A stretch of DNA of 7,431 nt from Spirochaetia bacterium (GTDB lineage Bacteria > Spirochaetota > Spirochaetia > Treponematales > Breznakiellaceae), in NCBI GenBank assembly GCA_026002265.1, contig BOBG01000096.1, positions 1-7,431 on the forward strand, read 5' to 3'. The notes below the pieces were generated by a model. It was not told the origin of the DNA, did no database searches, and worked only from the letters and a program-made list of their open reading frames with translations. Shown here in pieces: positions 1-7,136 of this stretch (position 1 is the first letter of the stretch; every line of letters starts with the position of its first letter). The position numbers and the translations under genes are program-made.

Positions 1-1727
1 GCAATTGCTTCTGATTTCTTGTCATGATAATTTTTTAACCAATCAATTATAAAAACACCTTTATCATAAGAATAAAAAGTTTTTTTTGATACATTTAAAT
101 TATCATTTAAAAATACATCGGTCGTGATTGATAAAATTTTTTGTTTTTTTGATAAATCCCATATTAAAAATCCAATCGGAAAATTACCCATTACATTATC
201 AAAAGAATTTGCAGGACAAATAAAACCTTTTAAAAAATCAGCTCTAAAATACTCCCTAAATTTAATAAAATATTGAGAACTGATATATTTCAATGTGCTA
301 AAAGAAGCCAACTTGCAATCAGAAATATCTGTATATATTCTTAGAAAAAATTGAGTAAACAGTTCTCGTGTTGCTGTACCAGCTATTTTACTAAAAATTT
401 TATATGATTTTGTTTCCATTGCTACATTTGATTTATTTTCACCTTTTGCTACAATAGTTTTTCTATTGCTTGCTTCCGCATACGGCGGATTGATATAGAT
501 AATGAGTTTTTTCCGCTTTTCTTCATCATGGATAATATCATGTAATTCCTTGGGGAGTTTATCAAAAGAATCATTCAAAAAATCAAATTGAAACATATGA
601 TTTTCAAGTAGATTAGCACCGTTTTTTATGCGGTCGTACATAACATCTACATCTTGTTTGTCGAGTGTAGATGCCCAAATATTATCTTTATTTATAAGTC
701 CGGCAAGTAAATTTCCGGTGCCGGCAGCGCAATCCCAGATATAATAATTATCTTGCCAATCTTCGCCAAATACGTCTGCAATATATTTTTGCGAGACTTC
801 TACCCATATACGCGGTGTAAAAAAAGAACCTTTTCTTTCTCTAATATATTGAGGTACAAGTAAACCACGGTGTTCAATAATATAATCCCAGTATTCTTCT
901 TTAGGCGGCCGCTCGTATTTATTCCAAAACTGCGTGTACGCTTTTTGTCCGTCTTTGAATTGAAAGATGAGTAATCTAAACAATTCTATAGTATCAAGGG
1001 ATTTTTTCGCTTCATAGTGTGTCATATTCAGTACGATATAAAGATTTTCTTTAATGCTGGAATTATCTGATGAAAGTAAATCAGCAAGATAAAAATCACC
1101 GTCAATAATACCATGTTTCTTAACACCTTCCCAATTTATCGCTATGGTGGGCTTTACTGTTTCAAGCCACCTATGATAAATATTAATAAAATTATTTTTA
1201 TCAATTTGCAATTTTGTTGTATCGGATTTGCCAGCAACAAAATTTATTTTAATAAACACATGAAGTTTTTTTTCATCTTTTTCATAATTAAATAGCATAG
1301 ACGAAATTTCGATAGTATCTTTTACCTGTCCATAAATCTGTTGAAATTCTTTTGTATTATGATCTGACTGCCTAACATTCCAGTTAAAATCATTTTGATA
1401 AAAAATATTCTGAACGGTATTATAGGGAATAAAAGCTATTTTTTCCGCATCAAAAGCGCCGAGAAAGGCCGGTGGTATATTATTGTCAAAAGTTCGTGAC
1501 TTGCCAATAGTTAAAATTAATTGCACAAATGATTCATAGATATCTGCATTAGTACTCTTTTTTACCTCCGCCCACATCAGCTCATGATTAAAGAATGAGC
1601 TGCTTTGATTCTTGATTGTCACAGTAAAACCAACATTACCGATAACTTTCGTACAATCAAATTGTTCAAAAAAATCAGCGGCTATTTTATTTTTAAGTTC
1701 TTCTTCGCGGATATTTTGATATTTCAT
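1..1727 (-). CDS. Type IIG-like restriction-modification protein, N6-adenine methyltransferase (3' end outside window)
   Basis: I read this from the reverse strand as one uninterrupted frame of 575 codons that leaves the window without a stop. It starts at an ATG with GGAGAG five bases upstream. Residues 302-305 read FFTP, and residues 332-338 (DCAAGTG) form the SAM-binding motif I. Residues 413-416 are NPPY, the catalytic motif IV of adenine-N6 methyltransferases. Past that, a GNFPIGFLIWDL segment is typical of the same methylase class. Near the N-terminus, WAEVKK (E54, K56), preceded by D24 and followed by a QLILTIGK stretch, resembles a PD-(D/E)xK nuclease core. A nuclease-methylase-specificity order on one chain would make it a type IIG/L-like enzyme. 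The recognition domain should lie beyond the left edge, so its target cannot be guessed. The gene is much more AT-rich than its neighbours and poor in CCGG, which suggests horizontal acquisition. The methylase call is firm; the nuclease call is inference. Confidence 0.87.
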   Translation of the reverse strand, partial: MKYQNIREEELKNKIAADFFEQFDCTKVIGNVGFTVTIKNQSSSFFNHELMWAEVKKSTNADIYESFVQLILTIGKSRTFDNNIPPAFLGAFDAEKIAFIPYNTVQNIFYQNDFNWNVRQSDHNTKEFQQIYGQVKDTIEISSMLFNYEKDEKKLHVFIKINFVAGKSDTTKLQIDKNNFINIYHRWLETVKPTIAINWEGVKKHGIIDGDFYLADLLSSDNSSIKENLYIVLNMTHYEAKKSLDTIELFRLLIFQFKDGQKAYTQFWNKYERPPKEEYWDYIIEHRGLLVPQYIRERKGSFFTPRIWVEVSQKYIADVFGEDWQDNYYIWDCAAGTGNLLAGLINKDNIWASTLDKQDVDVMYDRIKNGANLLENHMFQFDFLNDSFDKLPKELHDIIHDEEKRKKLIIYINPPYAEASNRKTIVAKGENKSNVAMETKSYKIFSKIAGTATRELFTQFFLRIYTDISDCKLASFSTLKYISSQYFIKFREYFRADFLKGFICPANSFDNVMGNFPIGFLIWDLSKKQKILSITTDVFLNDNLNVSKKTFYSYDKGVFIIDWLKNYHDKKSEAI

Positions 1728-1752
1728 CGATGCTCTCCAATCTCTTTTTCTT

Positions 1753-1780
1753 ATTTTACTGGCTAGTGCTTTTCTGTCAA
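1753..1780 (-). promoter_or_regulatory. Promoter of the methyltransferase gene
   Basis: On the minus strand TTGACA (1780-1775) is followed after 16 bases by TAAAAT (1758-1753). This is a near-consensus housekeeping promoter with about 20 bases of leader before the ribosome site GGAGAG (1738-1733) and the ATG at 1727. The spacer overlaps the imperfect dyad ACTGGCTAGT (1758-1767), which could be an operator, though this is weak. A perfect TATAAT (1801-1796) lies further upstream but has no good -35 partner. Confidence 0.6.
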
Positions 1781-1835
1781 GACTATTCAAAAAATATTAT
1801 ACTTCCAAACCATGTACACTACTATTCATCTACTG

Positions 1836-2003
1836 TTCACAAAAACCTATGAGTGATTCATAAAAACTTATGACAATATTACAAAAACAAATGAATAATC
1901 CATAAATTATGGAGAACCGCTTATTATCACAAAAAAATTGTTCACAAAAAGCGGTATATAGTTTCCAAAAACAAAACAAATTCCCACAAAGATAAATTTT
2001 ATG
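1836..2003. repeat. 21-bp phased A-tract array A
   Basis: Eight consecutive 21-bp periods fill the gap between the methyltransferase promoter and the rarA stop. The element ACAAAA/ATAAAA, or a one-base variant, falls at 1839, 1860, 1881, 1902, 1944, 1965 and 1986; only the period at 1923 is out of register. The best units read TTCACAAAAACCTATGA and TTCATAAAAACTTATGA. Reverse-strand translation hits stops (TTTTTGTGA), so this array is not protein-coding. The core CACAAAAACCTAT is identical to one in array B. Function is unknown; candidates are intrinsically curved DNA, an array of binding sites, or a decaying tandem repeat. Confidence 0.75.
1899..1913. promoter_or_regulatory. 15-bp palindrome inside array A
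   Basis: TCCATAA-A-TTATGGA is a perfect inverted repeat with 7-base arms around one central base. It occupies the fourth period of array A. The second period contains the related dyad TCATAA-AAAC-TTATGA. Such odd-centred dyads are typical of binding sites for dimeric proteins, but no regulator can be named from the sequence. Confidence 0.35.
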
Positions 2004-2007
2004 AGGT

Positions 2008-3333
2008 TTAATCAGTGTCCGGATCTTCTTTATGATGAGATAAAGCAGCTTTTTGCACTTCTATTTCGTCCATACGCTCTTTTACACGAATTTCTGTCCC
2101 TTGATTCGTTGGTTGATAGTATTTACGTCCTGATAATGTATCCGGCAAACATTGCATGTCAGTAATTTTATTATCAGTATCATGGGCATATTTATATCCT
2201 TCACCATAATGTAAATCTTTCATTAAAGAAGTCGGCGCATTTCGGATAACCAATGGAACCGGTTCAGCAAATGTATGTAATGCATCACCACGTGCACGTT
2301 GATATGCAACGTATAATGCATTAGATTTCGGCGCTAGAGAACAATATGTTACGGCATGACAAAGAGTTACATTACATTCCGGCATACCAATAAAATGACA
2401 GGCTTGATAGGCCGCAACTGCTATTTCCAAAGCCCGGCTGTCGGCCATTCCTATATCTTCACTTGCAAACCGGATTATTCTCCGGGCAACATAAAGCGGA
2501 TCTTCACCGGATTCCAAAAGCCGGGCAAGCCAGTATATTGCCGCGTGTACGTCACTATTACGCATAGATTTATGCAATGCAGAAATAATATTATAATGTT
2601 CTTCACCATTTTTATCATAGAGCAGCATTTTTTTATTAATGCATTGTTCAAGGATTTTTTCTGTTACAATTATTTTTGAATCCGTACGGTTATTAGCAAT
2701 TAATTCTAAAGTATTTAATAAAATCCGGGCATCTCCATTCGCAAAATTAACCAATGCGCTCATGACCGGATCCGGAATTAATAATTCCACTTTTTTAGCA
2801 CTACTATAATAGGATACTGCCCGTTGTACTATCAATTTAAGTTCATCAGCCGAAAGAAGATTCAGTATAAAAACTTTACACCGGGATAGTAATGCTGAAT
2901 TAACTTCAAACGATGGATTTTCAGTCGTTGCACCGATTAAAATGATGCTGCCATTTTCAACATAAGGCAAAAATGCGTCCTGCTGCGCTTTATTAAAACG
3001 GTGAATTTCATCAATAAAAATAATAGTTCTTTCTCCATAAGGACTATTCATTAATTCTTTAATTTCTTTAATACCATGCACAGCCGCACTGAAGCTAATA
3101 AAATGAGCTTTTGTTTTATTAGCTATTACCTGCGCCAGCGTGGTTTTTCCGACACCGGGAGGTCCCCAAAAAATCATTGACGGAATTATATCCTGTTCAA
3201 GTAATTGCCTTAAAATCTTCCCATTGCCGAGCAGATGCTGCTGCCCGACATATTCATCCAAAGAAACCGGCCTCAATTTACTTGATAACGGAATATTCTT
3301 TTCATCATTGCAAAATAACGACTGTTGCTGCAT
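2008..3333 (-). CDS. rarA: Replication-associated recombination protein A (RarA/MgsA), AAA+ ATPase
   Basis: The protein has 441 residues, the usual length for the bacterial RarA/MgsA/WRNIP1 family. These AAA+ ATPases are related to clamp-loader subunits, form tetramers and act at stalled replication forks. The Walker A motif GPPGVGKTT is at residues 57-65 and Walker B IIFIDEIHRF at 104-113. Sensor 1/arginine-finger segment GATTENPSFEVNSALLSR runs from 134 to 151. The helical tetramerisation half includes EDIGMADSRA, APKSNALYVAY and the late NAPTSLMKDLHYGEGYKYAHD-type motif, all family hallmarks. The N-terminus carries QQSLF (residues 3-7), which resembles a sliding-clamp-binding pentapeptide. 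The ATG is the first in frame and fits family alignments, but no strong ribosome site precedes it. An 89-bp gap separates it from nagB, so it may be read through from nagB or have its own weak promoter. No terminator is visible after the stop; array A follows directly. Confidence 0.95.
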   Translation of the reverse strand: MQQQSLFCNDEKNIPLSSKLRPVSLDEYVGQQHLLGNGKILRQLLEQDIIPSMIFWGPPGVGKTTLAQVIANKTKAHFISFSAAVHGIKEIKELMNSPYGERTIIFIDEIHRFNKAQQDAFLPYVENGSIILIGATTENPSFEVNSALLSRCKVFILNLLSADELKLIVQRAVSYYSSAKKVELLIPDPVMSALVNFANGDARILLNTLELIANNRTDSKIIVTEKILEQCINKKMLLYDKNGEEHYNIISALHKSMRNSDVHAAIYWLARLLESGEDPLYVARRIIRFASEDIGMADSRALEIAVAAYQACHFIGMPECNVTLCHAVTYCSLAPKSNALYVAYQRARGDALHTFAEPVPLVIRNAPTSLMKDLHYGEGYKYAHDTDNKITDMQCLPDTLSGRKYYQPTNQGTEIRVKERMDEIEVQKAALSHHKEDPDTD

Positions 3334-3422
3334 ATAATTACTACTTTAATATCATTCCGGAGATTTTTATGGAATGCACTAAATCAAACCGGTTGCTAAT
3401 GGTACAAATGTGCTCTTTTTAA

Positions 3423-4223
3423 TTAAATTTTATTTTTAATAATTAAAGGATCATGTTCGATTTCCTTAAAATAACGTACTGTCGATACTTTCAACTCGTC
3501 TGTGGCCTCTTCATCACATACAATAATTGATTTTGGATGCAGTTGAAGACAGGACAACGTACACATTTGGCTGACAGATCCTTCGACTGCCGCTTGCAAT
3601 GCACGGGCTTTATTATATCCACTCACAATAATTACTACCTCACGGGCATCCATAATAGTACCGACTCCGACCGTAAGTGCATATGAAGGGACCTGTTTAG
3701 GATTACCATCAAAAAACCGGGCATTTGCAATTTTGGTATCTTGCGTCAGTGTTTTAATTCTAGTCCGGGAATGGAGAGAAGATCCGGGTTCGTTAAAGGC
3801 AATATGGCCGTCAGATCCGACTCCGCCTAAAAAAAGATCAATGCCGCCGGCTGCTTTTATACGATCCTCATAGGAAGTACATTCCGCTTCAATATCCATG
3901 TTCGTGCCATTTAAAATATTAACATTTCCTGTTTTTATATCAATATGACTAAAGAAATTATCCCACATAAACCGGTGATAACTTTGCGGATGATTGACGC
4001 TGAGACCGACATATTCGTCCATATTAAATGTTGTAACATTAACAAATGAAACTGATCCTTTATGATACAAAGATATAAGTTCTTGATAAATTCCTAGAGG
4101 ACTGGAACCGGTGGGAAGTCCTAGCACAAAATTTCTTCTGGTACAAGCATTTATACGTTCTGCAATATACCGGGCAATCCACACACATGCCTCATTATAA
4201 TTAGTATGAATAATAAGTCTCAT
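3423..4223 (-). CDS. nagB: Glucosamine-6-phosphate deaminase
   Basis: This 266-residue protein matches E. coli NagB along nearly its whole length. NagB converts glucosamine 6-phosphate to fructose 6-phosphate and ammonia in the cytoplasm, the step that links amino-sugar catabolism to glycolysis. The phosphate-binding [11 protein letters not shown] lies at 34-44 and the catalytic base is in NMDEYVG (D69). The active-site segment [14 protein letters not shown] supplies D138, H140 and E145, equivalent by alignment to D141, H143 and E148 of the E. coli enzyme. The residues that bind the allosteric activator GlcNAc-6-phosphate in E. coli are also present (S148, S149, R155, K157, Y251), so activation by that metabolite is likely. 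AAGGAG lies six bases before the ATG. No nagA, transporter or NagC-type regulator is visible nearby, so the gene stands alone among unrelated functions. Confidence 0.97.
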   Translation of the reverse strand: MRLIIHTNYNEACVWIARYIAERINACTRRNFVLGLPTGSSPLGIYQELISLYHKGSVSFVNVTTFNMDEYVGLSVNHPQSYHRFMWDNFFSHIDIKTGNVNILNGTNMDIEAECTSYEDRIKAAGGIDLFLGGVGSDGHIAFNEPGSSLHSRTRIKTLTQDTKIANARFFDGNPKQVPSYALTVGVGTIMDAREVVIIVSGYNKARALQAAVEGSVSQMCTLSCLQLHPKSIIVCDEEATDELKVSTVRYFKEIEHDPLIIKNKI

Positions 4224-4251
4224 AATCTTCTCCTTTATTCTTTTATAATAA

Positions 4252-4280
4252 ATGCTATATTATCTCAGAATTTTTGTCAA
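4252..4280 (-). promoter_or_regulatory. Putative nagB promoter
   Basis: On the minus strand TTGACA (4280-4275) overlaps the stop codon of the upstream gene. It is followed after 17 bases by TAGCAT (4257-4252), which matches four of six -10 positions; TATAGC with a 15-base spacer is an overlapping alternative. This would give a leader of roughly 20 bases carrying AAGGAG before the nagB ATG. The perfect -35 makes separate transcription of nagB plausible, although read-through from cimA and the gate gene is also possible. Confidence 0.4.
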
Positions 4281-5221
4281 GCGGCTGTTAATTTCCGGAA
4301 TAAATATTTTCCTACACGGATACACCAGACCGCAAGAATTGCATACAAAAACCGGGGGATCACTGCCCATAAATAGGGAACGCCGATGCTGACAAAAAGA
4401 AATGTATCTTCAATTTGTGAATGATTTATTGATATATGATGATTGAAGATGTCGGCATCATTCCGGGTAATTTCACCGGAATCTGTACTTTCGATAAACA
4501 CGGCCGCGCCGTAGGCAAGGCCCACAAACTGCGCCACAATCCAACCATAACCGCAAGACGCCGGCAACCCCATGATCCGCATAAACGGCAGCATGAGGAT
4601 TCCGAGTTTTTTCATAATTCCTGCTTCATCTAAAACCTTTTGTAAAAATAAGATGCTGAACACCATGATGAATATCCGGAGCGCAAGTACGCCGGTTTCT
4701 TTAGCCCACACAATGAGCCGTGACGATAGATTATTCCAATCGATTCCCAATTTAACTGCATGGACAGATTCTGCCGGTATTTGTCCGGGAGCTGAAATCA
4801 AAAAATGTAGAATCCATCCGACCGCAAAGGCGCTGATTATCCGGAAACAAATCATTTCAATGAGAGAAGATCCGGTCTTTTTTAGTACTAAACATTCGAC
4901 TGGAAAATTATGCGCGATAAAGCACATAGTCGCAAGAATAATGACTTCTGCTTCCGGAAGATGCAAGGTTTTTACCACTGCAACCGCAGCATAAATATTG
5001 AGAAATACTGATGAAATAAAAACAAGCGATGCCTCTCCGGATAAGCCGAAAAGCCGCATAAATGGGGAGATGACATTGGCAAAATAAAAAAGAATCCCGG
5101 ATTCTTCGAGAAGGACCACCGCAAAGGAAGCCGGAATCGTGATCACCAATAAAATCCGGATCGTTGTGAGCGCCGGTTTCATTGTTTTGGCCCCGGCTCG
5201 TTTGAAAAGGCCGCTGTTCAT
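4277..5221 (-). CDS. Two-gate-domain membrane protein (nucleoside recognition / SpmA-SpmB-like family)
   Basis: This 314-residue protein is mostly hydrophobic, with about eight probable membrane helices. The clearest lie near residues 21-40, 64-86, 92-108, 122-142, 174-196, 225-244 and 273-305. It appears internally duplicated: LEESGI...PFMRLFGL (38-60) is echoed by LDEAGI...PFMRIMGL (198-219), as expected for two gate (nucleoside recognition) domains in one chain. The late HHISINHSQIEDT segment (261-273) followed by helices is a conserved feature of this family. Members include spore maturation proteins A/B and uncharacterised transport-like proteins; the substrate is unknown. Its ATG overlaps the cimA TGA in ATGA, with AAGGA seven bases upstream, so the two are almost certainly translationally coupled. 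That coupling hints at a solute linked to citramalate or isoleucine metabolism, but this is only inference. Confidence 0.85.
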   Translation of the reverse strand: MNSGLFKRAGAKTMKPALTTIRILLVITIPASFAVVLLEESGILFYFANVISPFMRLFGLSGEASLVFISSVFLNIYAAVAVVKTLHLPEAEVIILATMCFIAHNFPVECLVLKKTGSSLIEMICFRIISAFAVGWILHFLISAPGQIPAESVHAVKLGIDWNNLSSRLIVWAKETGVLALRIFIMVFSILFLQKVLDEAGIMKKLGILMLPFMRIMGLPASCGYGWIVAQFVGLAYGAAVFIESTDSGEITRNDADIFNHHISINHSQIEDTFLFVSIGVPYLWAVIPRFLYAILAVWCIRVGKYLFRKLTAA

Positions 5222-6804
5222 AGATTTTCCTTTCTCAATAAATCAGTTGCAAATAACGTGTATACGATTGAATCGACCAATGCCGCCCGGCTCGCATCGA
5301 TAATATCTTCGGAAACTCCGACCGTGGTCCACGAGTGCAAACCATCGGTTGATTCGATCAAAACTCGTACCCGGGCAGCAGTTGCCTCTGTGCCGTCAAT
5401 CACCCGGACCTTGTAATCGTTGAGCCGGATTCGTTTTAATTGCGGATAAAAATGACTCAATGCCCGCCGGAGCGCGGCGTCAAGCGCATGCACCGGACCA
5501 TTTCCTTCTGCTGCCGCAATTTCGTCAACCCCATCGACCCGGACTTTTATCCACGCTTGACAGCAGGAGAGAAAATCTCTAGCTGGATGTTCACTCGCAA
5601 CTCTATACCCTAAAATAGTAAAAAAATCCGGCTTTTGCCCCAATTCTTGACGGACGAGCAGTTCAAAACTCGCATCAGCCCCCTCGAATTGCCAGCCCTC
5701 AGCCTCCAATTTTTTGACACGGGCCGCGATGGATTCGATCACCGGATCCTCTTTTTTAAGTTTTGGATCGATGTTCCTGGCGCGTGCTGCAATAACCGAT
5801 CTCCCGCCGACCTCGCTGAGAAGAAAATGCCGGTCATTGCCAACCAGAGACGGCTCGATATGTTCAAATGATGTTGATGTTTTGAGAATTCCGTCCGCGT
5901 GCATTCCAGCCTTGTGAGAAAATGCGTGCGCGCCAATGTAAGGCATCGTAGCCGGCAATACAACATTGGCTATTTCAGCGATCTGCCGGGAAAGTGCGGT
6001 GAGATGCTCCAATGAATCGGCCGGCAAACAGGTGAATCCGGACTTTAATTCGAGATTAGGAATCAGCACTGCAAGCGCCGTGTTTCCGCAACGTTCCCCA
6101 AAACCGAGGAGCGTACCTTGAACATGAGTACAGCCGGCACCCACGGCCGCGAGTGCATTCGCGCAAGCCAGACCGGAATCATTATGGGCATGGATTCCCA
6201 AAACCGACACCGGAAACAAAGCCCGGACTGCACGGATAGTTGCAGAAAGTGAATCCGGAAAAGTACCTCCGTTTGTATCGCATAGCACGAGTCTCTGCGC
6301 GCCGGCCTCCACCGCGGCTTGCAACGTCTTTTGCGAATACTCCGAATTGTACTGCCAGCCGTCAAAAAAATGTTCCGCATCAAAAATAACCTGCCGGCCC
6401 CGATCTCGCACAAACCGGATCGTTTCAAAAATCATAGCGAGATTTTCTTCGAGACTGACACCGAGTACCTCCCGCGCCTGAAAATCCCAACTTTTGCCCA
6501 CAATAACCACGGTTTCAGTTTCAGCACCGAGAAGCGACTGTAGTTGTGTATCTTCATTAACCGGAATTCCCTTCTTCCGAGTCGCACCGAACGCACAGAT
6601 TTGAGCATGTTCCAGCTTGATCCCAGAAAGCACCCGGAAAAATTCTCGGTCCTTGATATTTGACCCCGGATTTCCGGCCTCGATCCACTGCACCCCAAGC
6701 TCGTCAAGCACTCGCATCACAGCAATTTTGTCGTCAATGGAAAACGAAATACCCTCACCCTGCGCTCCGTCCCGGAGCGTAGTATCCAACATTTCAATAT
6801 TCAT
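5218..6804 (-). CDS. cimA: (R)-citramalate synthase
   Basis: Starting at the ATG of MNIEMLDTTLRDG, the protein has 528 residues, the normal size for this family. It condenses pyruvate with acetyl-CoA to (R)-citramalate, the entry to threonine-independent isoleucine synthesis. The TIM-barrel domain carries DTTLRDG (7-13, with R11 and D12), FDAEHFFDG (141-149), metal-binding HAHND (205-209), GFGERCGN (234-241) and GAHAFSHKAGMHADG (291-305). The GAQGEG after the first motif, PGSN at 46-49 and FDAEHFFDG place it in the Geobacter-type citramalate synthase group rather than with ordinary LeuA. Residues from about 378 onward form the LeuA-type C-terminal regulatory domain, so feedback control (probably by isoleucine) is expected. 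The reading frame stays open for 113 further codons upstream to a TTG at 7143, but that stretch is mostly 21-bp repeats and has no family similarity. I therefore reject it as coding. No ribosome site is obvious before 6804. The gene is the most GC-rich part of the window. Confidence 0.9.
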   Translation of the reverse strand: MNIEMLDTTLRDGAQGEGISFSIDDKIAVMRVLDELGVQWIEAGNPGSNIKDREFFRVLSGIKLEHAQICAFGATRKKGIPVNEDTQLQSLLGAETETVVIVGKSWDFQAREVLGVSLEENLAMIFETIRFVRDRGRQVIFDAEHFFDGWQYNSEYSQKTLQAAVEAGAQRLVLCDTNGGTFPDSLSATIRAVRALFPVSVLGIHAHNDSGLACANALAAVGAGCTHVQGTLLGFGERCGNTALAVLIPNLELKSGFTCLPADSLEHLTALSRQIAEIANVVLPATMPYIGAHAFSHKAGMHADGILKTSTSFEHIEPSLVGNDRHFLLSEVGGRSVIAARARNIDPKLKKEDPVIESIAARVKKLEAEGWQFEGADASFELLVRQELGQKPDFFTILGYRVASEHPARDFLSCCQAWIKVRVDGVDEIAAAEGNGPVHALDAALRRALSHFYPQLKRIRLNDYKVRVIDGTEATAARVRVLIESTDGLHSWTTVGVSEDIIDASRAALVDSIVYTLFATDLLRKENL

Positions 6805-6925
6805 TATGAAAAGAATAGCAAAATTGGATCTTTCGATAAAGAGGGGAAGTAGCGATGATCTTTTACGATGGTACGGTGTAGGATACAAATTCACCAACCG
6901 GCTCAGGGAACACTTATATTCATTG
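6805..6925. other. Leader region between array B and cimA
   Basis: These 121 bases separate the cimA start from array B. On the minus strand the best promoter-like pair is TTGTAT-17-TAAAAG, followed by no clear Shine-Dalgarno sequence; both elements are poor. I see no rho-independent terminator, riboswitch or T-box signature. The plus strand has an ATG at 6807 whose frame runs through the repeats to 7072, but it lacks a ribosome site. I see nothing else I can support here. Confidence 0.3.
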
Positions 6926-7114
6926 GCATATAAAATATTGTCTTTGGCGCATAAAAACCTATCATTGATACACAAGATGTTGTTTTGGACGCACAAAAAC
7001 CTATCTACGGCGCATAAAAACTTTTCCATGGCGCACAAAAACCTATCCATGATGCATAAAATGTTATCTTGAGTGTATAAAAACTTTTTCATGTACCATA
7101 CGATATGAGATGTT
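6926..7114. repeat. 21-bp phased tandem array B
   Basis: Nine consecutive 21-bp units have their AYAAAA-type core at 6930, 6951, 6972, 6993, 7014, 7035, 7056, 7077 and 7098, with no slip in phase. Two subtypes are visible. The commoner reads GCRCAYAAAAACCTATC (units 2, 4, 5, 6, 8 with small changes). The other reads CAYAARATRTTRTC (units 1, 3, 7). The last unit is decayed. Because 21 is divisible by three, the array stays open in frame on both strands: heptads like DRFLCAM on the minus strand and AHKNLSM on the plus strand. The array lies between cimA and the divergent promoter at 7137. Its core CACAAAAACCTAT also occurs in array A, which is not coding, so a DNA- or RNA-level role is more likely than a protein. 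Confidence 0.88.
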
Positions 7115-7136
7115 GTGTGCAACGCCCCTAAACTGG

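Noticed and set aside
1113..1295. Small plus-strand hydrophobic frame of 60 codons.
   Set aside because: It is antisense to the well-supported methyltransferase gene, with no ribosome site, and reflects AT-rich composition.
1836..2003. CRISPR array.
   Set aside because: The period is 21 bp with no distinct constant repeat and variable spacer of typical size; units are degenerate throughout, and there are no cas genes.
3353..3376. Inverted repeat CATTCC / GGAATG in the rarA-nagB gap as a terminator.
   Set aside because: The stem is only six bases with a 12-base loop and no following U-tract on the minus strand.
6807..7072. Plus-strand frame of 88 codons with AHKNLSM-type heptads, starting next to the cimA start.
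   Set aside because: It lacks a ribosome site, its repeats arise from the 21-bp DNA array, and the opposite strand is open in the same way. A protein product is not supported.
6926..7114. Plasmid- or chromosome-type origin with iterons.
   Set aside because: No replication initiator gene is adjacent, and I see no DnaA boxes. The 21-bp period alone is compatible with iterons but not enough.
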